Of a DNA stretch of 63,353 bases, positions 42,360 through 53,533 are shown in pieces; within the stretch, counting starts at the first letter, position 1; each line of letters opens with the position of its first letter. The notes beneath the pieces are model-generated. The model did not search any database, was not told the origin of the DNA, and saw only the letters and a list, made by a program, of their open reading frames with translations. Location: the NCBI GenBank assembly GCA_003427395.1, contig BFEA01000213.1, positions 580,892 through 644,244 of the forward strand, in the 5' to 3' direction. The stretch comes from Chara braunii. Taxonomy: Eukaryota; Streptophyta; Charophyceae; Charales; Characeae. Made by a program: the position numbers and the translations under genes.

Positions 42360-44540
42360 TCAATGGATGCGTCTAGGTTCTTACAAGAGTTAGAGACTCA
42401 GCGATTAGAAAAAAACCCTAGAGACTCCCAGACAATGTTGAACAAAGGTCCAAAGGGTGAACATTTCGTGAAGCCCAAAGGTTGGCACCTTCACAGATAT
42501 AGGTGCTACGCAAAACTTCATTAGTGGTTGTGTGAATATGTTGCGCTTAGGAGACCAAGTGCAACAACTTAGCAGGTTTGTAACATCTATCTTAGCCAAC
42601 AAACACTCCATGATAGTCCAAGACGTATGTCAAGGAAGTAACCTCAACTCCCGATGGAGGAGGGGAACTGACCTATGGAGGAGGGGAGTTTATCTTGTTG
42701 CTAGTGAGTGACGAGCTGCCTTTTGACATGTTGCTAGGCATGTAATACCTCGAGGTTGCTAAGTCTCAGTTCGATTGGGGTAGGAAGGTGATGATTCACA
42801 AGTTGCCAAAAGGAAGGACCGTTAGACTGCAAAAATTCAAGGCTAGTAGACTAATGGAAAGTTGTGGTTGCAAATGCACATTAAAAAGAGAGGGGAGGCC
42901 ATAAAATCACTCTGCACATTATAAGCAGTTAGTGCACAGTATTCAAACCTTGTTGAGGAGCCTAGGGGTGTGGTAGAAAATAAGGTTCTCCATGCAATTG
43001 AAGTCGTTCCGAGCAGCAAGGTACCTAGAGGGCGAATATACAAAATGTCTCTTGCGGAGATAGACGAGTTCCGCCGCCAGCTCAAGGAGCTCACACAGAT
43101 GGGCTGGATCCGATTAAGTACATCCCCTTACAATACGCTAGTTTTATTAGTCTCAAAGAAAGGCAGGACCCTAAGGATGCACATTGACTATAAGGGCCTC
43201 AATGCCATCACTGTTAAGAACGCAGAGCCCCTAAAGTGCAGGGATCTCGGTACTTCATAAAGACCTAAAGTCCGAATACCATCAGATTGCCATTACACCT
43301 GAGGATCAATACAAAACCGCTTTCCAGACCAGGTAAGGTCTGCACGAGTTCGTAGTGATGCCCTTCGGTCTATGCAATGCTCCTGGGACGTTCCAACACG
43401 CAATGAACCAGATTTTTCATGACTGCATAGACAAGTTTATCGTCGTGTACCTAGACAATATCCTTTAGTTGGACTGTAAAGGATGCTGAGCATGTGAAAA
43501 TTGTGCAAGGGCTCGTAAGAAAGCTCCAATAGAAGGTTAACTTGGAAAAATGCGAATTTGGTCGCACCAAAATCTTATACTTGGGTCGTAATATTTCTGC
43601 AGATGGTCCGAGGCCGGATGATGCAAAAGTGGCCAGACCTCCGTCTGTGACTGAGATGAGGTCATTCTTGGGGATGACGGGCTACTACCGCCCATTCGCA
43701 AAAAAACTGTAGTATTGCAAGGAATATCTACTCTTGTTTTTTTTTTTTTGCAGCTTGCCCACTAACTGATCTCACACCCGTGGCACCCCGTGGGAGTGGA
43801 CCGAAGAGTGTGGGGCAACCTTCAAAAGATTGAAGTATGCCCCCATGCACTATGAAGTCCTCAAGCTTCCAGATACCGAGCTGTCTTTCGTTGTGACCAC
43901 ATACGCCAGCCAATATGGCATAGGTGCGGTCCTTGCGCAGGAGGGGAAGAAGTTGAGGCTGATCGAGTGCATGAGCAAAAAAATGCCATCTATAAGCGAA
44001 AGCTCTACGCCCTCTATAAAGCGCTGACCCATTGGAGATCCTAGGCAGATTCTTCTATGTGACATCAGACCATGAGAAGCTGCATTGGATTAAGACACAA
44101 CTTGTGCACTCCGATGCACTCCAGAGGTGGATTGAAGTCATTGATGTGTACGAGTTCAAGCTCGACCCTCTGAAGGGAGAGTACAACAAAGTGGCTGATG
44201 GAACTATCGCAAAGGGCATGCTATCGGATGATGTAACTCGATCCCTGGTGGAAGGCTATCAAGAGGACTTAGTCATGACTGAGATCATGTGCAAACTTGA
44301 GGCTAAAGACAAGGCCACATCAGATGAGTTTGTGCTGGTTGATGGCTTGCTGTTCCTTGAGAAGGCCGGGAATAAACGCTTGTGTATTCTATCTAGAGAA
44401 TCTTTGCGTAGTTTATTTTTAGGTGAGTGTCACGACGCATCCGGACATTTTGGTTACAACAAGACAATTGCAAACTCAGTGCAGAAATTCTGATGGACCA
44501 CAATGATGAAAGATGCCAAAAAGTATGTGGAGGCGTGCCA
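42360..44540 (+). pseudogene. Decayed gag-pol relative of the 24-33 kb retrotransposon
   Basis: It parallels 28500-31000 in order. ELETQ-like segment (about 42388); protease part with DELPFDMLLG and KGRTVRLQKF (about 42700-42845); RT fingers in 42970-43260 (RIYKMSLAEIDEFRRQLKEL, LVLLVSKKGRTLRMHIDYKGLN); palm to about 43470 with IVVYLDN where YLDD is expected; thumb near 43660; RNase H in 43830-44027 (FVVTTYASQYGIGAVLAQ, where the first catalytic Asp is Tyr); RNase H end and integrase zinc region in 44032-44493 (SRESLRSLFLGECHDASGHFGYNKT). It stops at about 44540 within the HHCC domain. Numerous deletions and frameshifts. Confidence 0.8.
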
Positions 44541-44849
44541 TGCTTGAAGTCGTTTGCATAGTTGCAGTGCCGAACTCTCTGCTGATCATTCAGGACATTT
44601 GAAGAAGGGGGAAGAGTCTAGGGAACACTGGTTTTCAGGAGCAACACGCATCTCTCTAAAGAGCCTCTGGCTTTGTGACGCGTTGCGGCCTTCTGCAGCT
44701 TCCGCCACCTTTCAAGCTCTGACTTGTGTTCTGGGAGTGGACAGCAGCTTTGGAAAGGGATACAAAGTGAACGTTTCATTATCACCTGGAAGACTTCAAA
44801 ATTGAATCCTTGCTATGCCATTGAAAATTGTCTTGACATTTTAAATTTC
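44541..44849. other. Unassigned flank
   Basis: Sequence after the abrupt end of the pol fragment. The plus-strand frame 44554-44805 is not recognisable. Confidence 0.3.
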
Positions 44850-45236
44850 TCAGCATTTTAGATGGGAGAGATGGGAGAAAAACGAACTGTTATATTCACA
44901 AACCCAAACACAACCTGTCACTCCTGAACCGGTTCTGGCCTTAGACATGGATGCATGCAATTGGCTCCCCAACTCAGGGCCAGTGACTTGCTGGTTGAGA
45001 AACAGTTGCACGCTGTTGCATTTCGTTTGCATGATGATAGCCTTATCTTTTACGCCCTTGTAAATATACATCCTCGCTATGCTTTCCTGACACAATAGGA
45101 ACAGGCACAATCTTTCACGACTTTCATGAAGTTGCGGCACCATGCCAGAAATAGTTTTTGTCAACTTCTTTGACAAGTTGGGACATATAGCAGTGCTGAA
45201 TAACTTTCTACAGATGATGACAGCAGTCCTCTTCAT
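44850..45236 (-). pseudogene. Possible integrase HHCC zinc-binding remnant, different family
   Basis: In mixed minus-strand frames the order is: a His-rich start, LVKEVDKNYFWHG, MKVVKDCACSYCVRKA (CxxxYC where CxxC is usual), and downstream a segment resembling L-H-P-x-P. This is the pattern of the HHCC domain plus linker of animal-type and GIN-like integrases (YYWPGM...C-x2-C). Stops in every frame. Weak but more than chance composition. Confidence 0.35.
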
Positions 45237-45240
45237 CCAG

Positions 45241-45355
45241 CCTCAGGAATGACTTCCTTCTGAAGCAGCTCTAAGGCACAGAGCCATCATATAAATAATA
45301 AGGACTTACCTCAGGAATGACTTCCTTCTGAAGCAGCTGTAAGGCATAGAGCTCC
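45241..45355. repeat. Short direct duplication with a splice-donor-like site
   Basis: CCTCAGGAATGACTTCCTTC begins at about 45240 and 45311, each followed by TGAAGCAGCT(C/G)TAAGGCA. On the minus strand the second copy ends CCTGAG followed by GTAAGT, a strong donor match. Confidence 0.7.
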
Positions 45356-46819
45356 TTCAGACTGGTTGGTCATAGATGTGAAAAGCATCCCCCCAACCCC
45401 TGGACTTCACAACCATCGGCTGTCACGGTCTTTGCAAACAACTGATGCAAGCCTTGCTGCCTCTGGAAGACAGGCATCATATCTCTCCCTCAAGATGCAA
45501 GAATCTCATCATCATCAAAAATGGTAAAGCGGTGAACCTGTTGGGACCATATGGCTCTCAGATCCAGCTGCTGATCCTGAAAGCAATCCAATATTCGCTT
45601 CCATTCATTGTGATACACCTTATGACAAGCATGTCATTATCACAAAGGATCCACTTGATTGCAAGGGAACCAGAAATAGTTGAGTCTCCTGAGATCTTAA
45701 TGGGCAGTACGACTCCTAGGATCCCTCAAAGACCTGCTTCACATGAAACTGCACCGGACAAGGAAGAAAAACATGGAAAAGAAGCACTAGGCCATGTTGC
45801 CCAAGCATATGTAACGACAGAATGGCCATCTGGTAGCTCTGTACATCCTAAAACAACCCCATCCCCTGACCAGGCACAATGAAATGCACTGTGCTTTGTG
45901 GATGCCTGTATGTTCTGCACTTGTCCATCATCAGAAGAAAGACTCAGATTCTGAGCCAAACACTTCTTTGAAGAGGTCTCCATGGTGACTGCAACCCCAT
46001 GCATGATTCCCAGCCTTCAATACGCTGTTGAATGGGAGTCAGTTCCTTAGCAGCAATTACATATATGAATCCATCCCGTCTGTCTCAGTTCCATTGCCTG
46101 ATGCTTCTCAATCACTGAAAATTCTTCGCGACAAAATTCTAACTCGTGCTCATGAGCTCAATTTTGCCTTGCAGCCGACCTGCATCAACCCCTCACAAAT
46201 TCGGACCCGGATGTCTTCTCTGGTCCTGGGCCCTTGACAAGGATCCCACCGCCTGCTTCCCATATACGGTATGCACGTCACAACACCTGCTGGGAACTCA
46301 TAAGACTGTGTGCCATGTTTTGACAGAGGTCTTCTTGAATGACAAACACTCTCCATGTACACAGTTTTGCTCGCTTGTTTCCTTATCACATTTCTTAATC
46401 ATAACTTTCCCCTTCTATGCGGACAATTTCACGAGTTGAAGTTCATCTCTGAATACCTGTTCACCATAGATAGCAATCAGCAACATGCAATGTGGCAACA
46501 GGTGGCCAAAATCGGCGCACAACATATTAACAATACTGGTATGGGTAACACACTGCAGCAATTGACTTTTTTCTTTTACTGTGTTTTTGTTCTGCTTGAG
46601 AAGGGGAGAGAAGCACATCCCCCTATCTCTTTCCGCAACATCTTCCTCTTCATCCTCTCTATATCATGTGTGAAAATGCTCACTGTGGTCAACGCCCTGA
46701 TTCAGCGCATGCCGGCAAGCAAGGGACAAAGGCACAGCATACATAATTCCGTTTCTCCTTCCGCTTTGTCCCTTTTCCCTTCCTTTTCCGTTTTTTTCTT
46801 TTTTTCAAGGTTCTTCAAG

Positions 46820-46850
<31 letters not shown>

Positions 46851-48473
46851 CAATCTTTCTCCATTGATTAGGGCCCAGTGCCCAAGGCAATCATACACAA
46901 AGTGAAAATAATTCCAGATTCGGGGGCCGCATGGTCTCCAATCCTTCTCTGTCAGGTGGAGCCCCTCCCCCCTAGCCAAAGACCTCTACAGGCTCAAACG
47001 TAAGGTAGTCACGAATGCAAAACTTCCAAACTCAACTGCAAGTGGTAACTTTCTTCAAGTTTCGTTTCTTTTTTTTCACTTTCTTAGAGTTTCTTGCTCC
47101 TTTTCCTACACAATTTTTTTTTTTTTTTTTTTGTAAACAGATTCTTACGGTCCTGGCTCCTTGTCCAGTTTGGGGAGCGTCAGTCCGGTTACTATTCCCC
47201 CGGCAAGTTAAAATTGAGATACATAATGTACACACTCATGCTTCCTCCCGTATGGCCGAAGGATCCCTGACCAGCATTTATTGCTCCCTAGTATGAGGAT
47301 TGACTGTCAGCTTGCCCTCCCCAACTAATTCCGCTCAGGCACCACACCGCGGCCTGTCAAATGGAGATCTGTGTACCAAGAATCATGGGAAGTTCAGCTT
47401 CCTTTCCATGATTGTCTGGGCTTCAGGGAGAATGTCTTCCATACTGGCCCACTTTCATGAAGCACGTTGCCTTGCGGCTCCGACTGGAGCCACTTCTTCC
47501 ATATCAGCCTGCTGTCAGTTATGGTAGCGATCTTTCCCCATAACAGCCAGTCTCTCAGAAATGCCCGTCTCTTGATCACGTACTTCTCTGGCCTGTGCTT
47601 CGATGCTGAGGTTATCTTTCACCATCTGCTCCGGATTTCGGTTTCAACCATGCTCAGTAGTAGGGACCACATTTCCTCCCTTGCCACCTCTGTTCCCTCG
47701 ATTGTCCCGTATGCATCTGCACTTCCATATGACCCAGAGTGCCAACTTCCTGAGTAGTTTGAACTTTGAAGTTTGAACCAAATTTCCTTGCTGCCTTTGA
47801 GATTCCTGGCTGGGTAGTGTTAGGAGGTGGTGCGGAGGAGGGTAGACTCCTACACAAACTTTTATTTTTCACTTTCTTCCCTTTCTCCCTGCACTTTCTT
47901 ACTTCTTTCCCACTTACTTTTCTTTGAGTTGAGCACACATTGTACAAATTTTGGCGCATTTGTGTAGTCGAGTGGCAAGTGCTTACACATCCACAATGTT
48001 CGAGTTTGGCCAAATTTGTGTGGTTGAGCGGCAAGTGCCTACACACTCATCTGCTTCCTAGGAGCATCTGCATCCCCTACTCATAGTATCTGGAACATCA
48101 CTGCACGTTGCAAAGTCCGTGCTGAGGTTCCTATTGTCTGAGATATGTTTTGGCTTGCCCGTACCGGGATGTGCACCTATTCGGTGTTTCAGGAGGGAGA
48201 TATCTGCAAATTTACTAAGACCCTACAGGATTTTTTGACAGCTTGGGGGAGCCCTGTTGTCAGCTAGGGTGACAGTAGGTGTGATGATGATACCAGATCG
48301 AATTTCAGACCCATATGTCGCATACCTATCTCCAAGATAGGCATGGCACAGAACCGAGGAATCACCGAAAAGCACCAATCTGACTCATGCGACTCAGGAC
48401 GTGACCCACACATGCATCATCACATTCATGAGACGGGCAAGGCGGGGACATACATGGAATGTCTAACATGCTG
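45356..48473. other. No recognisable gene; homopolymer tracts
   Basis: Open frames here are short, overlap on both strands and match nothing I know. T-runs occur at about 46826-46849 and 47117-47132. A diverged direct repeat of GCATTTGTGTAGTCGAGTGG / AATTTGTGTGGTTGAGCGG and CAAGTGC(T/C)TACACA lies at about 47956 and 48011. Confidence 0.4.
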
Positions 48474-48850
48474 AGATTTCGTGCTTGCTGCTGATATTTC
48501 TCAGTTTGTGTGTGTGCGTGCTTGCTGGTTTCCGTGTGCTTGTCTGAGGGCATGATTGCTTGGGTGTGTGTGTGACCCGTCAGGATACTTCTTTGTTTGG
48601 AAGGCCCTCGGGCCTGGTACTTACCTGTGGCCGTGGCTTTGTGGATTGGAGAGGGGTGTAGAGGTAGCCTAGGCCCACGTAGCTGAAAAGCACATAGCTA
48701 GTGGGTAGGTAGGGACAACATGTTCCTTCAGAGGCCGACTGAATTTTAGAAGTCCGGTAGGCCTAGGTCTAGGGGTACCAGTCCAGTAGTCTGAGCCTAG
48801 AGCCTGCAGTGGATGATATCAGACCTGCAATGATGTTTCCCTCCTATAGG
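48474..48850 (+). repeat. Dispersed repeat R2, copy 2
   Basis: It matches 41780-42200 as described there. Its continuation, GGGAGGCCG(A/C)(G/T)CGGCCT, which lies at 42218 in copy 1, is found only at about 49537 here. About 0.68 kb of AT-rich DNA and ribozyme repeats is therefore inserted within this copy. Confidence 0.6.
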
Positions 48851-49055
48851 AGGAACGTACGGAAATATGTATTATGTATGAAAAAATATGTAGTATATTC
48901 AATGATTAATTGAATATAGTTTAATTACTCAAATCAATAATTCATGAAAGTGCTAAATTGTTATAACATATACATACATATATATATCGTCAAATAGAAC
49001 TGCCCGGCAAACCGTAGGCAGAGAGGGAGAAGAGGACAACAAACGAGGGGCTGTG

Positions 49056-49115
49056 ACAAACTGTTTCGTCGGAGTTTCACCGACTCATCAGGAGGCTGAA
49101 CCCTCAACAGTCTGT
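49056..49115 (-). ncRNA. Hammerhead ribozyme, type III (copy B)
   Basis: In minus-strand sense: stem III 5' strand ACAGACUGU, cleavage nucleotide U, stem I GAGG / CCUC with loop GUUCAG, core CUGAUGA, stem II GUCGG / CCGAC with loop UGAAACU, core GAA, stem III 3' strand ACAGUUUGU. Stem III pairs at all nine positions with one G-U. Against copy A the differences are one base in loop I and one at the end of stem III that swaps G-U for A-U, so the fold is preserved. Self-cleavage is predicted after GUU. Confidence 0.9.
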
Positions 49116-49144
49116 AGAATCCCCTCACTGATTACACTGTAAGT

Positions 49145-49199
49145 NNNNNNNNNNNNNNNNNNNNNNNNNNNNNNNNNNNNNNNNNNNNNNNNNNNNNNN
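49145..49199. other. Assembly gap (55 N)
   Basis: In copy A the corresponding interval between CACTGTAA and GTAGAC is 28 bases, against 57 here, so the gap length is likely overestimated unless copy B has extra sequence. Confidence 0.95.
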
Positions 49200-49452
49200 G
49201 TAGACTATCTCTCACCCACACCAGATGGAAAACTCTACAGACTGTCGGTTCACACCCCATCACAAGCCAGCAAAACACCCACGAAACAAAGAAAGGTCTG
49301 TCACAGCCAAAAAATACACTCCAGACACGCTGCTGGCACTAGAGGCACAGCATGGCCGCGTAGTGAATATATACATATATATATCGTCAAATAGAACTGC
49401 CCGGTAAACCGTAGGCAGAGAGGGAGAAGAGGACAACAAACGAGGGGCTGTG

Positions 49453-49490
49453 ACAAACTGTTTCGTCGGAGTTTCACCGACTCATCAGGA
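49453..49490 (-). ncRNA. Truncated hammerhead (copy C)
   Basis: It retains the stem III 3' strand, the GAA core, stem II with its loop and CUGAUGA, then passes into TA repeat two bases beyond the core. Stem I, the cleavage site and the stem III 5' strand are missing, so it cannot cleave itself. Confidence 0.85.
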
Positions 49491-49536
49491 TATATATATA
49501 TATTATTAAACTATTAAATTCATTTATATATTTTGG

Positions 49537-49865
49537 GAGGCCGAGCGGCCTGGAAAGTCGACGCCCAAGAGGCAAGTTGCCCAAGGTTTTCGGGAGAGCA
49601 ATGAGCTCTCCCTCATTTTCTGGTGTGCAAGTTTAGCATCACGCTGCTGGAGCAAGCGCTGGTGTTCTCAGCACTGGGGAGGAAGAAGGTGGCCGAGCGC
49701 TCCAGCTCCAGCTATGGCAGAGCAGCACAGGTAGGGGCAGGAATAAGAAGGTGGGCTAGGAGGACAGTGGAGGGGTAATACCCTGGCTATGGTGGACGGC
49801 ATCTTCATCTTCTTGGTCCATGCTGCACCTTTAAGGCCCCAGTGGGGGTGCACTACTTCACAGAA
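49537..49865. other. Continuation of R2-like flank, no gene
   Basis: Starts with GGGAGGCCGAGCGGCCT, as at 42218. No recognisable gene; short frames on the minus strand are unassigned. Confidence 0.3.
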
Positions 49866-49985
49866 GGCTTTAGGGAAGAGTTAGGCATGACGGCCTTAGT
49901 AGAGGGGACATATCAGCTTCACAACGGGTTCAGGGCAGAGTTAGGCATGAAGGCCTTAGTAGAGAGGACATATCAGCTTTGTGTT
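49866..49985. repeat. 60-bp tandem repeat, two units
   Basis: GAGTTAGGCATGA(C/A)GGCC begins at 49878 and 49938; both units continue TTAGTAGAG(G/A)GGACA and TATCAGCTT. Confidence 0.85.
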
Positions 49986-50941
49986 GTTCTTCGAACATTG
50001 CGGACAGGCCCCACTAGTCTGCCATAGCCACCTACCAAAGAGAGAAGGTAGGTGTTGGTCGGGGCTATGGTGGACCTCACGTGTTTTTGGCAGTAAGGAG
50101 GAGATTTGGACATTGGTTCTGGTTCATTGTTTCATTGTTATTATTAGTATTTATCGAGTGAAAAGGTTGGGGGAGATAAGGAGGTTGAAATGAGATGGCA
50201 AGTTGGAGTGGGATATGACATTGGTCTTTGCTGGTGTTCATCTTCTTTTTCTTCTTCTTCTGTTTCCGAGTTCTTTCATTTCATTTGCAATTGAACAGCA
50301 TTGCCTTTCTTTGTGTCATTGCAGTTCAAAATAGCCAGGATCATACTGATTCATACACAAGTCGCTCATCTCTCTCTCTCATTCTCTCACTCTCGCGCCC
50401 ACGCTGTCAGAGGAAGACACAGTGCGGCAGCGGAAGTTGACTGGCCACAGTCAGCCTCCGTGCAAGCGCGCCAGGGACTGCCGACGGGCATGGTCAGTCA
50501 GAACCCTTGGGCCGAGTCAACGAAAAAGACAGCACGACGGTCCAGCCTCATATAAGCAGAATCATGACCTTCGGCCTGAACCATCGCAACCGCAAGGGTA
50601 AAGTTTGTGGGACCCGGTTCAAACGTCATTGGAAACGGACCAAGGGTTAGTAAGAAAATTAGAGTTTGACCGTTTAGGACCGGACCAGTGCGGCTGTATA
50701 GCTGGGCTGGGAAATGCACGGTCCAAAACGGCCTGGGGAACACGAGATTGGGCCCTTATAATCCTTACAAGAGGTTTGGTTTACCCTTCGTATTCCAAGG
50801 TCCAGCCTGTCCCGTGCTATAATTAGCACGGGCCCGGTTTATTTTTAGAACGGGACCGACCCTTCATATTCCAAGGTCCGGTCTGTCCCAATCCCAAGGT
50901 TGGGTCTGTTCCAACAAGTCCAACCTTGATGATGGTCCAAC

Positions 50942-51072
50942 CTTGATGATGGTCCAATGGCGCTTGCCTAGGCGCACAGTTGTCCCAATCCCACGCGCAT
51001 CCAGGCATGCACTGTCAGATCAGCGTTGGGGAAACTGTGCGCCTAGTTGAGCGCCATTGGACCATCATCAAG
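50942..51072. repeat. Inverted repeat, 47-bp arms
   Basis: Arms at 50942-50988 and 51026-51072 match at 42 of 47 positions when one is inverted, with a 37-base loop. CCTTGATGATGGTCCAA is also repeated directly just before, at about 50924. Transcribed, it would form a stable hairpin. It may be a small MITE or a precursor-like foldback; no target duplication was seen. Confidence 0.8.
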
Positions 51073-51625
51073 AGCTTGCTGGTTACCGTGCGCACCATTG
51101 GAACTTCGCTGGCTACTGATCTTGTAGTGGGGTCGAGCTTGCGCGCTACTGTGCTCGTTGTCAGACTGTCGCCTGGTGCTTGTGCGCTACTGAGCTCGTC
51201 GTTCGATCATTGTCAGGGACCTGTGCTACCTCGCACGTTGTCAGAGCTAGAGCCCGTGCGGTACTACGCTCGTTGTCAGACCTTTGCTTGTGATCCACTT
51301 GCATCGCTCAATGAGCCTGCTAGGTAGGAGTGTTGCATAGTGCAGCCAGCTAGCACGTGCGAGCAGCTCAAAGTGGCAAAAGGGAAGTGTGCGCAACACT
51401 CGATCTTCCCCGCTAGAGACAACCTGAGTGAACTCGTGGCTTTGTGTGACTGGGGAGAAATGTGCGCCCCCCCCCCCCCGGATCAGGTCGCCAGTGGGAG
51501 CACGCTGCCCAGCGTGGTCTGTCTGCATACACTTCTGGTCTTGCACGACTAGGAAAGAGAGTGCATGTCCCCCAGTCTTCTTGCTATTGAGCGAGTGCTG
51601 GTCTGATCGACTAACCAGCAAGAGG

Positions 51626-51815
51626 AAACAGTCTTCACGCAGCCTGAGTGGCTCGATAATGCGCGGACACTGACCAGGGAGAAAATGCCTGAGTACTACT
51701 CTATGTAGCTTGTCAGACCGGTGAGAGTAAACAGTCTTCGCGCAGCCTGAGTGGCTCGATAATGAGCGGGCACAGACCAAGGAGAAAATGCCTGAGTAGT
51801 ACTCCGTATAGTTAG
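51626..51815. repeat. 103-bp tandem repeat, two units
   Basis: AAACAGTCTTC(A/G)CGCAGCC begins at 51626 and 51729, each followed by TGAGTGGCTCGATAATG and GAGAAAATGCCTGAGTA. Confidence 0.88.
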
Positions 51816-52790
51816 TCAGTTTGAATACTCGGCTTTGTACGACCGGTTTTTTGCAATCACTGCACGATCAGACAGCAAATGCTTGAGCTGGTGCAATTTC
51901 CTGTGGGTTCAGCATCAGACAAGTAAATGCTCGCGGGCCAGATGGGTGACCTTGCGAATTGCGATTAATTTACCGTCGTCTGGATTTTACAGCCTCCGGA
52001 CTCAGGATGTGACACTGCGCAACGGGAAGACGAGATATGTCTGCGACTGCCCTTACTGCGATGCTGGACATCTGCATCTTGACTAGCGTAGCTTCGTGTT
52101 TGTAGCTTCATCAGTTATGTATACGTTTTGATTTCTTCTTCAGGACTTCTATTGAATCAGAGGGGAAATCTACCATGTGTGGTTAATTCATCTGCCTGTG
52201 GTGAAAAGTTACATTTTTTGCATGCGATGATTTGAACGGGCTTGCACATAATGTCGTATCGACTGATCTGGGCGCTTTGAGCAGCCCGATACAGGTGGGT
52301 TCAGAGTGCACGGGTGGGAGGCAGGCTCATGCCGGTCTCATGGGTCAATGATGAGTTGCTATAATGACCTGATCAAATCCCGATGGTGATTGGCTCCCGG
52401 ATATCACGGCCAAGATCAACTTCGAGGACTTGGCCTTGAATATCATGTCCTGATCGTGGTCTGATCCTGGCTACTGTTGGTTCAACCCTGGTTATTGCAG
52501 CTCGTCACCACAATTCGATCTCGGGTATTGTGAGTTTGATCCCCATACAGGCGGTAATTGTCATTCAGTCCCTGCACAAACATTAAATTGCGGATCAGTC
52601 CCTGCGCAGATAGTTAATTGCAGTTTGACCTCCGTGCAGATAGTGATTCGCAGTCCAGTCCCTGTGTGGATGCGGTACACCCCATGCCATTTTGATAAAT
52701 GCTGTTCAACCTCTGGTTCACCGGTAACTGCAATTCGGACCTTCTTGTTTCATCCCTTGATGCTCGACATTTGTATGAGATATTGAGTTG
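51816..52790. other. Unassigned region
   Basis: No recognisable gene. A loose repetition of GTCCCTG(C/T)(G/A)CA-type phrases with TAATTGC(A/G)G occurs at about 52560-52670. Confidence 0.3.
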
Positions 52791-52799
52791 CTGCTAATT

Positions 52800-53440
52800 C
52801 TCAGGCGGGCCCATTCAGGCGGGCCCAAATATTGAATGGCTGCTGATTCTCAATCGGGCCCATTCAGGTCGGCCTAGATATTGAGTTGCTGCCGATTCTC
52901 AGCCGGGCCCATTCAGGCGGGCCCAAATATTGAGTTGCTGCTGATTCTCAGTCGGGTCCATCCAGGAGGCCCAGATATTGACATGCTATCGATTCTCAGT
53001 CGGGCCCATTCAGGCGGGTCTAGATATCGTGTTGCTGTTGTTGTTATTGGCCAGGCCCATTCACAAGGGTCTAGATATTGTGTTACTGTTGTTGTTCTCA
53101 GCCAGGCCCAGTCCGGCGGGCCCTAGCACTGTTGATTACTACTGTTCAGACAGACCTTTCAGGCGAGCCCTCGTCATGAGATGCTGAGTTGACAGTCGGG
53201 TCCATCCAGAAGGCCCAGATATTGACATGCTATCGATTCTCAGTCGGGCCCATTCAGGCGGGTCTAGATATCGTGTTGCTGTTGTTGTTATCGGCCAGGC
53301 CCATTCACAAGGGTCTAGATATTGTGTTACTGTTGTTGTTCTCAGACGGGCCCAGTCCGGCGGGCCCTAGCACTGTTGATTACTACTGTTCAGACAGACC
53401 TTTCAGGCGAGCCCTCGTCATCAGATGCTGAGTTGACACC
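52800..53440. repeat. 49-bp tandem repeat with 244-bp higher-order repeat
   Basis: Units with ATATTGA(G/A)TTGCTGCTG, TTCTCAG(T/C)CGGGCCCATTC and AGG(C/A)GGGCC recur at about 49-base steps (ATTGA at 52831, 52880, 52929, 52977 and so on). From the unit with ATTGACATGCTATCG at 52977 the block of about five units is repeated at 53221, and both blocks end GTTGATTACTACTGTTCAG and AGCCCTCGTCAT. Several frames stay open through it only because the unit lacks stops. Confidence 0.85.
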
Positions 53441-53533
53441 CGCTCGTGAATCCTTACCTGATTTGCCACCAAGGGTGGTTACTTATTTTGTGTTGCTGGT
53501 TGGACCTGCTGTGCGGGGAGGACATCTTCGCCA

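Larger units (their letters stand above)
48988..49490 (-). repeat. Hammerhead-ribozyme repeat, tandem copies B and C
   Basis: CGTCAAATAGAACTGCCCGG begins at 48988 and at 49385, a period of 397 including the 55-base gap. Copy B has the full ribozyme; copy C stops at 49490, inside the ribozyme, where TA repeat begins. Between the two lie the A-like body (to 49242) and a further 140 bp not present in copy A, rich in CA (ACCCACGAAACAAAG). TA tracts separate the units. In minus-strand sense copy C is the 5'-truncated leading unit and copy B the complete trailing one. Confidence 0.8.

Noticed and set aside
41780-48850. R2 copies as a clean LTR pair of one 7 kb element
   Set aside because: The enclosed DNA starts in the middle of pol-type sequence, ends inside the integrase zinc domain and then has 4 kb of unrelated DNA; no polypurine tract or TG...CA ends were found, so only a dispersed-repeat call is supported.
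52800-53440. CRISPR-like array
   Set aside because: Units are contiguous with no unique spacers, and the setting is eukaryotic.
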